From Leptoclinus maculatus (taxonomy: Eukaryota > Chordata > Actinopteri > Perciformes > Stichaeidae): a DNA stretch of 64,000 bases. A program made the translations under genes and the position numbers. Below are positions 46,501-61,500 of this stretch, one piece after another; the first letter of the stretch is position 1, and each line of letters starts with the position of its first letter. The stretch covers positions 80,001 to 144,000 of the forward strand of contig JAVDOI010000189.1 in the NCBI GenBank assembly GCA_032191485.1. The letters run 5' to 3'. Below the pieces are notes generated by a model. The model did no database searches. It saw only the letters and a program-made list of their open reading frames with translations, and had not been told where the DNA came from.

Positions 46501-49500
46501 CAAATCGATTTTAAGGACGTTTTCATTTTAAAAGTTGACCCAGGCTGCAATACATTATTTTCCCCACAGGAGGGGCACTGACTGAAGTGAGCAAAAACTT
46601 GGAAAAATGATAAACGGGGTTAAAACGCTTAAAATGAATGAAATAACTAATCAGGAAAATTCAAGACCACCTCCCCGTGATGCATGTGCAGTGGCAGGAT
46701 ACAATTCATCAGTTAAGTACTGGTAAAAAATACAAACACCTCGCAAAACACATATTAAATTCACTATAAATAATCAAAATGGTTAAAATGACAAAAATAA
46801 CCCCCCACCTACACTCAGGACCACCTACGCGGGAAAGGTGTGCAGTCCCAGGCTAAAATTCATCCGGGAAGTACCGTTAAGAAATGCAAACACCTCGCAA
46901 AAAACATATTAAAATCACTAAAAATGGTCAAAATGGTCAAAATTAATAAAAGAACCATACAGGTACACTCAGAAGGAATGGCCAGAGGAGTTTAGCCACT
47001 TTAAACCCGAAACTGATCCGATCTAGAGCCTCAAAAGCCGGTTTAGTGACCAAAACCAATAGGCTGGAGGAAATACTTCTACATTGAACTTCTGAAGCAT
47101 TTTTCGACCGATTTTCCCGGGTTCTTTTCACCAGGGCCGTAGAGGCTCTCGGGAGGTATACTGGAGCCGAGTTTCAGAAAAAGAAAGGGCTTCTATCACC
47201 TCCAAATCGATTTTAAGGACGTTTTCATTTGAAAAGTTGACCCAGGCTGCAATACATTGTTTTCCCCACAGGAGGGGCACTGACTGAAGTGAGCAAAAAC
47301 TTGGAAAAATTATAAAAATGGTTAAAACGCTTAAAATGAATGAAATAACTAACCAGGAAAATTCAAGACCACCTCTCCGTGATGCATGTGCAGTGGCTGG
47401 ATACAATTCATCCGGGAAGTACCGGTAAAAAATACAAACACCTCGCAAAACACATATTAAAATCACAAAAAATGGTCAAAATGGTCAAAATTATAAAAAA
47501 AAACATACAGGTACACTCAGAAGGAATGGCCAGAGGTGTTTAGCCACTTTAAACCCGAACCTGATCCGATCTAGAGCCTCAAAAGCCGGTTTAGTGACCA
47601 AAACCAATAGGCTGGAGGAAATACTTCTACATTGAACTTTTGAAGCATTTTTCGACCGATTTTCCCGGGTTCTTTTCACCAGGGCCGTAGAGGCTCTCGG
47701 GAGGTATACTGGAGCCGAGTTTCAGAAAAAAAACGGCTTCTATCACCTCCAAATCGATTTTAAGGACGTTTTCATTTGAAAAGTTGACCCAGGCTGCAAT
47801 ACATTATTTTCCCCACAGGAGGGGCACTGACTGAAGTGAGCAAAAACTTGGAAAAATTATAAAAATGGTTAAAACGCTTAAAATGAATGAAATAACTAAC
47901 CAGGAAAATTCAAGACCACCTCCCCATGATGCATTTGCAGTAACTGGATACAATTCATCGGGAAAGTACCGGTAAAAAATACAAACACCTCGCAAAACAA
48001 ATATTAAATTCACTATAAATGGTCAAAATGGTTAAAATGAAGAAAATAACCGCCCACCTACACTCAGGACCACCTACGCGGGAAAGTTGTGCAGTCCCAG
48101 GCTAAAATTCATCCGGGAAGTACCGTTAAGAAATGCAAACACCTCGCAAAAAACATATTAAAATCACTAAAAATCGTCAAAATCGTCAAAATGGTCAAAA
48201 TTAATAAAAGAACCATACAGGTACACTCAGAAGGAATGGCCAGAGGTGTTTAGCCACTTTAAACCCGAACCTGATCCGATCTAGAGCCTCAAAAGCCGGT
48301 TTAGTGACCAAAACCAATAGGCTGGAGGAAATACTTCTACATTGAACTTTTGAAGCATTTTTCGACCGATTTTCCCGGGTTCTTTTCACCAGGGCCGTAG
48401 AGGCTCTCGGGAGGTATACTGGAGCCGAGTTTCAGAAAAAAAAACGGCTTCTATCACCTCCAAATCGATTTTAAGGACGTTTTCATTTGAAAAGTTGACC
48501 CAGGCTGCAATACATTATTTTCCCCACAGGAGGGGCACTGACTGAAGTGAGCAAAAACTTGGAAAAATGATAAAAATGGTTAAAACGCTTAAAATGAATG
48601 AAATAACTAACCAGGAAAATTCAAGACCACCTCTCCGTGATGCATGTGCAGTGGCTGGATAAAATTCATCCGGGAAGTACCGTTAAGAAATGCAAACACC
48701 TCGCAAAAAACATATTAAAATCACTAAAAATGGTCAAAATGGTCAAAATTAATAAAAGAACCATACAGGTACACTCAGAAAACATGGCCAGAGGTGTTTA
48801 GCCACTTTAAACCCGAACCTGATCCGATCTAGAGCCTCAAAAGCCGGTTTAGTGACCAAAACCAATAGGCTGGAGGAAATACTTCTACATTGAACTTTTG
48901 AAGCATTTTTCGACCGATTTTCCCGGGTTCTTTTCACCAGGGGCGTAGAGGCTCATGGGAGGTATACTGGAGCCGAGTTTCAGAAAAAAAAACGGCTTCT
49001 ATCACCTCCAAATCGATTTTAAGGACGTTTTCATTTGAAAAGTTGACCCAGGCTGCAATACATTATTTTCCCCACAGGAGGGGCACTGACTGAAGTGAGC
49101 AAAAACTTGGAAAAATTATAAAAATGGTTAAAACGCTTAAAATGAATGAAATAACTAACCAGGAAAATTCAAGACCACCTCTCCGTGATGCATGTGCAGT
49201 GGCTGGATACAATTCATCCGGGAAGTACCGGTAAAAAATACAAACACCTCGCAAAACACATATTAAAATCACAAAAAATGGTCAAAATGGTCAAAATTAT
49301 AAAAAAAAACATACAGGTACACTCAGAAGGAATGGCCAGAGGTGTTTAGCCACTTTAAACCCGAACCTGATCCGATCTAGAGCCTCAAAAGCCGGTTTAG
49401 TGACCAAAACCAATAGGCTGGAGGAAATACTTCTACATTGAACTTTTGAAGCATTTTTCGACCGATTTTCCCGGGTTCTTTTCACCAGGGCCGTAGAGGC

Positions 49501-52500
49501 TCTCGGGAGGTATACTGGAGCCGAGTTTCAGAAAAAAAACGGCTTCTATCACCTCCAAATCGATTTTAAGGACGTTTTCATTTGAAAAGTTGACCCAGGC
49601 TGCAATACATTATTTTCCCCACAGGAGGGGCACTGACTGAAGTGAGCAAAAACTTGGAAAAATTATAAAAATGGTTAAAACGCTTAAAATGAATGAAATA
49701 ACTAACCAGGAAAATTCAAGACCACCTCCCCATGATGCATTTGCAGTAACTGGATACAATTCATCGGGAAAGTACCGGTAAAAAATACAAACACCTCGCA
49801 AAACAAATATTAAATTCACTATAAATGGTCAAAATGGTTAAAATGAAGAAAATAACCGCCCACCTACACTCAGGACCACCTACGCGGGAAAGTTGTGCAG
49901 TCCCAGGCTAAAATTCATCCGGGAAGTACCGTTAAGAAATGCAAACACCTCGCAAAAAACATATTAAAATCACTAAAAATCGTCAAAATCGTCAAAATGG
50001 TCAAAATTAATAAAAGAACCATACAGGTACACTCAGAAGGAATGGCCAGAGGTGTTTAGCCACTTTAAACCCGAACCTGATCCGATCTAGAGCCTCAAAA
50101 GCCGGTTTAGTGACCAAAACCAATAGGCTGGAGGAAATACTTCTACATTGAACTTTTGAAGCATTTTTCGACCGATTTTCCCGGGTTCTTTTCACCAGGG
50201 CCGTAGAGGCTCTCGGGAGGTATACTGGAGCCGAGTTTCAGAAAAAAAAACGGCTTCTATCACCTCCAAATCGATTTTAAGGACGTTTTCATTTGAAAAG
50301 TTGACCCAGGCTGCAATACATTATTTTCCCCACAGGAGGGGCACTGACTGAAGTGAGCAAAAACTTGGAAAAATGATAAAAATGGTTAAAACGCTTAAAA
50401 TGAATGAAATAACTAACCAGGAAAATTCAAGACCACCTCTCCGTGATGCATGTGCAGTGGCTGGATAAAATTCATCCGGGAAGTACCGTTAAGAAATGCA
50501 AACACCTCGCAAAAAACATATTAAAATCACTAAAAATGGTCAAAATGGTCAAAATTAATAAAAGAACCATACAGGTACACTCAGAAAACATGGCCAGAGG
50601 TGTTTAGCCACTTTAAACCCGAACCTGATCCGATCTAGAGCCTCAAAAGCCGGTTTAGTGACCAAAACCAATAGGCTGGAGGAAATACTTCTACATTGAA
50701 CTTTTGAAGCATTTTTCGACCGATTTTCCCGGGTTCTTTTCACCAGGGGCGTAGAGGCTCATGGGAGGTATACTGGAGCCGAGTTTCAGAAAAAAAAACG
50801 GCTTCTATCACCTCCAAATCGATTTTAAGGACGTTTTCATTTTAAAAGTTGACCCAGGCTGCAATACATTATTTTCCCCACAGGAGGGGCACTGACTGAA
50901 GTGAGCAAAAACTTGGAAAAATGATAAACGGGGTTAAAACGCTTAAAATGAATGAAATAACTAATCAGGAAAATTCAAGACCACCTCCCCGTGATGCATG
51001 TGCAGTGGCTGGATAAAATTCATCCGGGAAGTACCGGTAAAAAATGCAAACACCTCGCAAAAAACACATTAAAATCACTAAAATGGTCAAAATGGTAAAA
51101 ATGAAGATAATAACTCCCCACGTACAACCAGGACAGCCTACCCGGGAAATGTGTGCAGTCCCAGGCTAAAATTCATCCGGGAAGTACCGTTAAGAAATGC
51201 AAACACCTCGCAAAAAACATATTAAAATCACTAAAAATGGTCAAATTGGTCAAAATTAATAAAAGAACCATACAGGTACACTCAGAAAACATGGCCAGAG
51301 GTGTTTAGCCACTTTAAACCCGAACCTGATCCGATCTAGAGCCTAAAAAGCCGGTTTAGTGACCAAAACCAATAGGCTGGAGGAAATACTTCTACATTGA
51401 ACTTTTGAAGCATTTTTCGACCGATTTTCCCGGGTTCTTTTCACCAGGGCCGTAGAGGCTCTCGGGAGGTATACTGGAGCCGAGTTTCAGAAAAAAAACG
51501 GCTTCTATCACCTCCAAATCGATGTTAAGGACGTTTTCATTTGAAAAGTTGACCCAGGCTGCAATACATTATTTTCCCCACAGGAGGGGCACTGACTGAA
51601 GTGAGCAAAAACTTGGAAAAATTATAAAAATGGTTAAAACGCTTAAAATGAATGAAATAACTAACCAGGAAAATTCAAGACCACCTCCCCATGATGCATT
51701 TGCAGTAACTGGATACAATTCATCCGGAAAGTACCGGTAAAAAATACAAACACCTCGCAAAACACATATTAAATTCACTATAAATGGTCAAAATGGTTAA
51801 AATGAAGAAAATAACCGCCCACCTACACTCAGGACCACCTACTCGGGAAAGTTGTGCAGTCCCAGGCTAAAATTCATCCGGGAAGTACCGTTAAGAAATG
51901 CAAACACCTCGCAAAAAACATATTAAAATCACTAAAAATGGTCAAATTGGTCAAAATTAATAAAAGAACCATACAGGTACACTCAGAAAACATGGCCAGA
52001 GGTGTTTAGCCACTTTAAACCCGAACCTGATCCGATCTAGAGCCTCAAAAGCCGGTTTAGTGACCAAAACCAATAGGCTGGAGGAAATACTTCTACATTG
52101 AACTTCTGAAGCATTTTTCGACCGATTGTCCCGGGTTCTTTTCACCAGGGCCGTAGAGGCTCTCGCGAGGTATACTGGAGCCGAGTTTCAGAAAAAAAAC
52201 GGCTTCTATCACCTCCAAATCGATTTTAAGGACGTTTTCATTTGAAAAGTTGACCCAGGCTGCAATACATTGTTTTCCCCACAGGAGGGGCACTGACTGA
52301 AGTGAGCAAAAACTTGGAAAAATTATAAAAATGGTTAAAACGCTTAAAATGAATGAAATAACTAACCAGGAAAATTCAAGACCACCTCTCCGTGATGCAT
52401 GTGCAGTGGCTGGATACAATTCATCCGGGAAGTACCGGTAAAAAATACAAACACCTCGCAAAACAAATATTAAATTCACTATAAATGGTCAAAATGGTTA

Positions 52501-55500
52501 AAATGAAGAAAATAACCGCCCACCTACACTCAGGACCACCTACGCGGGAAAGTTGTGCAGTCCCAGGCTAAAATTCATCCGGGAAGTACCGTTAAGAAAT
52601 GCAAACACCTCGCAAAAAACATATTAAAATCACTAAAAATCGTCAAAATCGTCAAAATGGTCAAAATTAATAAAAGAACCATACAGGTACACTCAGAAGG
52701 AATGGCCAGAGGTGTTTAGCCACTTTAAACCCGAACCTGATCCGATCTAGAGCCTCAAAAGCCGGTTTAGTGACCAAAACCAATAGGCTGGAGGAAATAC
52801 TTCTACATTGAACTTTTGAAGCATTTTTCGACCGATTTTCCCGGGTTCTTTTCACCAGGGCCGTAGAGGCTCTCGGGAGGTATACTGGAGCCGAGTTTCA
52901 GAAAAAAAAACGGCTTCTATCACCTCCAAATCGATTTTAAGGACGTTTTCATTTGAAAAGTTGACCCAGGCTGCAATACATTATTTTCCCCACAGGAGGG
53001 GCACTGACTGAAGTGAGCAAAAACTTGGAAAAATGATAAAAATGGTTAAAACGCTTAAAATGAATGAAATAACAAACCAGGAAAATTCAAGACCACCTCT
53101 CCGTGATGCATGTGCAGTGGCTGGATAAAATTCATCCGGGAAGTACCGTTAAGAAATGCAAACACCTCGCAAAAAACATATTAAAATCACTAAAAATGGT
53201 CAAAATGGTCAAAATTAATAAAAGAACCATACAGGTACACTCAGAAAACATGGCCAGAGGTGTTTAGCCACTTTAAACCCGAACCTGATCCGATCTAGAG
53301 CCTCAAAAGCCGGTTTAGTGACCAAAACCAATAGGCTGGAGGAAATACTTCTACATTGAACTTTTGAAGCATTTTTCGACCGATTTTCCCGGGTTCTTTT
53401 CACCAGGGGCGTAGAGGCTCATGGGAGGTATACTGGAGCCGAGTTTCAGAAAAAAAAACGGCTTCTATCACCTCCAAATCGATTTTAAGGACGTTTTCAT
53501 TTGAAAAGTTGACCCAGGCTGCAATACATTATTTTCCCCACAGGAGGGGCACTGACTGAAGTGAGCAAAAACTTGGAAAAATTATAAAAATGGTTAAAAC
53601 GCTTAAAATGAATGAAATAACTAACCAGGAAAATTCAAGACCACCTCTCCGTGATGCATGTGCAGTGGCTGGATACAATTCATCCGGGAAGTACCGGTAA
53701 AAAATACAAACACCTCGCAAAACACATATTAAAATCACAAAAAATGGTCAAAATGGTCAAAATTATAAAAAAAAACATACAGGTACACTCAGAAGGAATG
53801 GCCAGAGGTGTTTAGCCACTTTAAACCCGAACCTGATCCGATCTAGAGCCTCAAAAGCCGGTTTAGTGACCAAAACCAATAGGCTGGAGGAAATACTTCT
53901 ACATTGAACTTTTGAAGCATTTTTCGACCGATTTTCCCGGGTTCTTTTCACCAGGGCCGTAGAGGCTCTCGGGAGGTATACTGGAGCCGAGTTTCAGAAA
54001 AAAAACGGCTTCTATCACCTCCAAATCGATTTTAAGGACGTTTTCATTTGAAAAGTTGACCCAGGCTGCAATACATTATTTTCCCCACAGGAGGGGCACT
54101 GACTGAAGTGAGCAAAAACTTGGAAAAATTATAAAAATGGTTAAAACGCTTAAAATGAATGAAATAACTAACCAGGAAAATTCAAGACCACCTCCCCATG
54201 ATGCATTTGCAGTAACTGGATACAATTCATCGGGAAAGTACCGGTAAAAAATACAAACACCTCGCAAAACAAATATTAAATTCACTATAAATGGTCAAAA
54301 TGGTTAAAATGAAGAAAATAACCGCCCACCTACACTCAGGACCACCTACGCGGGAAAGTTGTGCAGTCCCAGGCTAAAATTCATCCGGGAAGTACCGTTA
54401 AGAAATGCAAACACCTCGCAAAAAACATATTAAAATCACTAAAAATCGTCAAAATCGTCAAAATGGTCAAAATTAATAAAAGAACCATACAGGTACACTC
54501 AGAAGGAATGGCCAGAGGTGTTTAGCCACTTTAAACCCGAACCTGATCCGATCTAGAGCCTCAAAAGCCGGTTTAGTGACCAAAACCAATAGGCTGGAGG
54601 AAATACTTCTACATTGAACTTTTGAAGCATTTTTCGACCGATTTTCCCGGGTTCTTTTCACCAGGGCCGTAGAGGCTCTCGGGAGGTATACTGGAGCCGA
54701 GTTTCAGAAAAAAAAACGGCTTCTATCACCTCCAAATCGATTTTAAGGACGTTTTCATTTGAAAAGTTGACCCAGGCTGCAATACATTATTTTCCCCACA
54801 GGAGGGGCACTGACTGAAGTGAGCAAAAACTTGGAAAAATGATAAAAATGGTTAAAACGCTTAAAATGAATGAAATAACTAACCAGGAAAATTCAAGACC
54901 ACCTCTCCGTGATGCATGTGCAGTGGCTGGATAAAATTCATCCGGGAAGTACCGTTAAGAAATGCAAACACCTCGCAAAAAACATATTAAAATCACTAAA
55001 AATGGTCAAAATGGTCAAAATTAATAAAAGAACCATACAGGTACACTCAGAAAACATGGCCAGAGGTGTTTAGCCACTTTAAACCCGAACCTGATCCGAT
55101 CTAGAGCCTCAAAAGCCGGTTTAGTGACCAAAACCAATAGGCTGGAGGAAATACTTCTACATTGAACTTTTGAAGCATTTTTCGACCGATTTTCCCGGGT
55201 TCTTTTCACCAGGGGCGTAGAGGCTCATGGGAGGTATACTGGAGCCGAGTTTCAGAAAAAAAAACGGCTTCTATCACCTCCAAATCGATTTTAAGGACGT
55301 TTTCATTTTAAAAGTTGACCCAGGCTGCAATACATTATTTTCCCCACAGGAGGGGCACTGACTGAAGTGAGCAAAAACTTGGAAAAATGATAAACGGGGT
55401 TAAAACGCTTAAAATGAATGAAATAACTAATCAGGAAAATTCAAGACCACCTCCCCGTGATGCATGTGCAGTGGCTGGATAAAATTCATCCGGGAAGTAC

Positions 55501-58500
55501 CGGTAAAAAATGCAAACACCTCGCAAAAAACACATTAAAATCACTAAAATGGTCAAAATGGTAAAAATGAAGATAATAACTCCCCACGTACAACCAGGAC
55601 AGCCTACCCGGGAAATGTGTGCAGTCCCAGGCTAAAATTCATCCGGGAAGTACCGTTAAGAAATGCAAACACCTCGCAAAAAACATATTAAAATCACTAA
55701 AAATGGTCAAATTGGTCAAAATTAATAAAAGAACCATACAGGTACACTCAGAAAACATGGCCAGAGGTGTTTAGCCACTTTAAACCCGAACCTGATCCGA
55801 TCTAGAGCCTCAAAAGCCGGTTTAGTGACCAAAACCAATAGGCTGGAGGAAATACTTCTACATTGAACTTTTGAAGCATTTTTCGACCGATTTTCCCGGG
55901 TTCTTTTCACCAGGGCCGTAGAGGCTCTCGGGAGGTATACTGGAGCCGAGTTTCAGAAAAAAAACGGCTTCTATCACCTCCAAATCGATGTTAAGGACGT
56001 TTTCATTTGAAAAGTTGACCCAGGCTGCAATACATTATTTTCCCCACAGGAGGGGCACTGACTGAAGTGAGCAAAAACTTGGAAAAATTATAAAAATGGT
56101 TAAAACGCTTAAAATGAATGAAATAACTAACCAGGAAAATTCAAGACCACCTCCCCATGATGCATTTGCAGTAACTGGATACAATTCATCCGGAAAGTAC
56201 CGGTAAAAAATACAAACACCTCGCAAAACACATATTAAATTCACTATAAATGGTCAAAATGGTTAAAATGAAGAAAATAACCGCCCACCTACACTCAGGA
56301 CCACCTACTCGGGAAAGTTGTGCAGTCCCAGGCTAAAATTCATCCGGGAAGTACCGTTAAGAAATGCAAACACCTCGCAAAAAACATATTAAAATCACTA
56401 AAAATGGTCAAATTGGTCAAAATTAATAAAAGAACCATACAGGTACACTCAGAAAACATGGCCAGAGGTGTTTAGCCACTTTAAACCCGAACCTGATCCG
56501 ATCTAGAGCCTCAAAAGCCGGTTTAGTGACCAAAACCAATAGGCTGGAGGAAATACTTCTACATTGAACTTCTGAAGCATTTTTCGACCGATTGTCCCGG
56601 GTTCTTTTCACCAGGGCCGTAGAGGCTCTCGGGAGGTATACTGGAGCCGAGTTTCAGAAAAATAAACGGCTTCTATCACCTCCAAATCGATTTTAAGGAC
56701 GTTTTCATTTGAAAAGTTGACCCAGGCTGCAATACATTATTTTCCCCACAGGAGGGGCACTGACTGAAGTGAGCAAAAACTTGGAAAAATTATAAAAATG
56801 GTTAAAACGCTTAAAATGAATGAAATAACTAACCAGGAAAATTCAAGACCTCCTCCCCGTGATGCATGTGCAGTGGCTGGATACAATTCATCCGGGAAGT
56901 ACCGGTAAAAAATACAAACACCTCGCAAAACACATATTAAAATCACAAAAAATGGTCAAAATGGTCAAAATTATAAAAAAAAACATACAGGTACACATAG
57001 AAGGAATGGCCAGAGGTGTTTAGCCACTTTAAACCCGAACCTGATCCGATCTAGAGCCTCAAAAGCCGGTTTAGTGACCAAAACCAATAGGCTGGAGGAA
57101 ATACTTCTACATTGAACTTTTGAAGCATTTTTCGACCGATTTTCCCGGGTTCTTTTCACCAGGGCCGTAGAGGCTCTCGGGAGGTATACTGGAGCCGAGT
57201 TTCGGAAAAAAAACGGCTTCTATCACCTCCAAATCGATTTTAAGGACGTTTTCATTTGAAAAGTTGACCCAGGCTGCAATACATTGTTTTCCCCACAGGA
57301 GGGGCACTGACTGAAGTGAGCAAAAACTTGGAAAAATTATAAAAATGGTTAAAACGCTTAAAATGAATGAAATAACTAACCAGGAAAATTCAAGACCACC
57401 TCCCCATGATGCATTTGCAGTAACTGGATACAATTCATCCGGAAAGTACCGGTAAAAAATACAAACACCTCGCAAAACACATATTAAATTCACTATAAAT
57501 GGTCAAAATGGTTAAAATGAAGAAAATAACCGCCCACCTACACTCAGGACCACCTACGCGGGAAAGTTGTGCAGTCCCAGGCTAAAATTCATCCGGGAAG
57601 TACCGTTAAGAAATGCAAACACCTCGCAAAAAACATATTAAAATCACTAAAAATCGTCAAAATCGTCAAAATGGTCAAAATTAATAAAAGAACCATACAG
57701 GTACACTCAGAAAACATGGCCAGAGGTGTTTAGCCACTTTAAACCCGAACCTGATCCGATCTAGAGCCTCAAAAGCCGGTTTAGTGACCAAAACCAATAG
57801 GCTGGAGGAAATACTTCTACATTGAACTTTTGAAGTATTTTTCGACCGATTTTCCCGGGTTCTTTTCACCAGGGCCGTAGAGGCTCTCTGGAGGTATACT
57901 GGAGCCGAGTTTCAGAAAAAAAACGGCTTCTATCACCTCCAAATCGATTTTAAGGACGTTTTCATTTGAAAAGTTGACCCAGGCTGCAATACATTATTTT
58001 CCCCACAGGAGGGGCACTGACTGAAGTGAGCAAAAACTTGGAAAAATGATAAACGGGGTTAAAACGCTTAAAATGAATGAAATAACTAATCAGGAAAATT
58101 CAAGACCACCTCCCCGTGATGCATGTGCAGTGGCAGGATACAATTCATCAGGCAAGTACCGGTAAAAAATACAAACACCTCGCAAAACACATATTAAATT
58201 CACTATAAATAATCAAAATGGTTTAAATGACGAAAATAACCCCCCACCTACACTCAGGACCACCTACGCGGGAAAGGTGTGCAGTCCCAGGCTAAAATTC
58301 ATCCGGGAAGTACCGTTAAGAAATGCAAACACCTCGCAAAAAACATATTAAAATCACTAAAAATGGTCAAATTGGTCAAAATTAATAAAAGAACCATACA
58401 GGTACACTCAGAAAACTTGGCCAGAGGTGTTTAGCCACTTTAAACCCGAACCTGATCCGATCTAGAGCCTCAAACGCCGGTTTAGTGACCAAAACCAATA

Positions 58501-61500
58501 GGCTGGAGGAAATACTTCTACATTGAACTTCTGAAGCATTTTTCGACCGATTGTCCCGGGTTCTTTTCACCAGGGCCGTAGAGGCTCTCGGGAGGTATAC
58601 TGGAGCCGAGTTTCAGAAAAAAACGGCTTCTATCACCTCCAAATCGACTTTAAGGACGTTTTCATTTGAAAAGTTGACCCAGGCTGCAATACATTGTTTT
58701 CCCCACAGGAGGGGCACTGACTGAAGTGAGCAAAAACTTGGAAAAATTATAAAAATGGTTAAAACGCTTAAAATGAATGAAATAACTAACCAGGAAAATT
58801 CAAGACCTCCTCCCCGTGATGCATGTGCAGTGGCTGGATAAAATTCATCCGGGAAGTACCGGTAAAAAATGCAAACACCTCGCAAAAAACACATTAAAAT
58901 CACTAAAATGGTCAAAATGGTAAAAATGAAGAAAATAACTCCCCACGTACAACCAGGACAGCCTACCCGGGAAATGTGTGCAGTCCCAGGCTAAAATTCA
59001 TCCGGGAAGTACCGTTAAGAAATGCAAACACCTCGCAAAAAACATATTAAAATCACTAAAAATGGTCAAATTGGTCAAAATTAATAAAAGAACCATACAG
59101 GTACACTCAGAAAACATGGCCAGAGGTGTTTAGCCACTTTAAACCCGAACCTGATCCGATCTAGAGCCTCAAAAGCCGGTTTAGTGACCAAAACCAATAG
59201 GCTGGAGGAAATACTTCTACATTGAACTTCTGAAGCATTTTTCGACCGATTGTCCCGGGTTCTTTTCACCAGGGCCGTAGAGGCTCTCGCGAGGTATACT
59301 GGAGCCGAGTTTCAGAAAAAGAAACGGCTTCTATCACCTCCAAATCGATTTTAAGGACGTTTTCATTTGAAAAGTTGACCCAGGCTGCAATACATTGTTT
59401 TCCCCACAGGAGGGGCACTGACTGAAGTGAGCAAAAACTTGGAAAAATTATAAAAATGGTTAAAACGCTAAAAATGAATGAAATAACTAACCAGGAAAAT
59501 TCAAGACCTCCTCCCCGTGATGCATGTGCAGTGGCTGGATACAATTCATCCGGGAAGTACCGGTAAAAAATACAAACACCTCGCAAAACACATATTAAAA
59601 TCACAAAAAATGGTCAAAATGGTAAAAATTATAAAAAAAAACATACAGGTACACATAGAAGGAATGGCCAGAGGTGTTTAGCCACTTTAAACCCGAACCT
59701 GATCCGATCTAGAGCCTCAAAAGCCGGTTTAGTGACCAAAACCAATAGGCTGGAGGAAATACTTCTACATTGAACTTATGAAGCATTTTTCGACCGATTT
59801 TCCCGGGTTCTTTTCACCAGGGCCGTAGAGGCTCTCGGGAGGTATACTGGAGCCGAGTTTCAGAAAAAAAACGGCTTCTATCACCTCCAAATCGATTTTA
59901 AGGACGTTTTCATTTGAAAAGTTGACCCAGGCTGCAATACATTATTTTCCCCACAGGAGGGGCACTGACTGAAGTGAGCAAAAACTTGGAAAAATTATAA
60001 AAATGGTTAAAACGCTTAAAATGAATGAAATAACTAACCAGGAAAATTCAAGACCACCTCCCCATGATGCATTTGCAGTAACTGGATACAATTCATCCGG
60101 AAAGTACCGGTAAAAAATACAAACACCTCGCAAAACACATATTAAATTCACTATAAATGGTCAAAATGGTTAAAATGAAGAAAATAACCGCCCACCTACA
60201 CTCAGGACCACCTACGCGGGAAAGTTGTGCAGTCCCAGGCTAAAATTCATCCGGGAAGTACCGTTAAGAAATGCAAACACCTCGCAAAAAACATATTAAA
60301 ATCACTAAAAATCGTCAAAATCGTCAAAATGGTCAAAATTAATAAAAGAACCATACAGGTACACTCAGAAAACATGGCCAGAGGTGTTTAGCCACTTTAA
60401 ACCCGAACCTGATCCGATCTAGAGCCTCAAAAGCCGGTTTAGTGACCAAAACCAATAGGCTGGAGGAAATACTTCTACATTGAACTTTTGAAGTATTTTT
60501 CGACCGATTTTCCCGGGTTCTTTTCACCAGGGCCGTAGAGGCTCTCGGGAGGTATACTGGAGCCGAGTTTCAGAAAAAAAACGGCTTCTATCACCTCCAA
60601 ATCGATTTTAAGGACGTTTTCATTTGAAAAGTTGACCCAGGCTGCAATACATTATTTTCCCCACAGGAGGGGCACTGACTGAAGTGAGCAAAAACTTGGA
60701 AAAATGATAAACGGGGTTAAAACGCTTAAAATGAATGAAATAACTAATCAGGAAAATTCAAGACCACCTCCCCGTGATGCATGTGCAGTGGCAGGATACA
60801 ATTCATCAGGCAAGTACCGGTAAAAAATACAAACACCTCGCAAAACACATATTAAATTCACTATAAATAATCAAAATGGTTTAAATGACGAAAATAACCC
60901 CCCACCTACACTCAGGACCACCTACGCGGGAAAGGTGTGCAGTCCCAGGCTAAAATTCATCCGGGAAGTACCGTTAAGAAATGCAAACACCTCGCAAAAA
61001 ACATATTAAAATCACTAAAAATGGTCAAATTGGTCAAAATTAATAAAAGAACCATACAGGTACACTCAGAAAACTTGGCCAGAGGTGTTTAGCCACTTTA
61101 AACCCGAACCTGATCCGATCTAGAGCCTCAAACGCCGGTTTAGTGACCAAAACCAATAGGCTGGAGGAAATACTTCTACATTGAACTTCTGAAGCATTTT
61201 TCGACCGATTGTCCCGGGTTCTTTTCACCAGGGCCGTAGAGGCTCTCGGGAGGTATACTGGAGCCGAGTTTCAGAAAAAAACGGCTTCTATCACCTCCAA
61301 ATCGACTTTAAGGACGTTTTCATTTGAAAAGTTGACCCAGGCTGCAATACATTGTTTTCCCCACAGGAGGGGCACTGACTGAAGTGAGCAAAAACTTGGA
61401 AAAATTATAAAAATGGTTAAAACGCTTAAAATGAATGAAATAACTAACCAGGAAAATTCAAGACCTCCTCCCCGTGATGCATGTGCAGTGGCTGGATAAA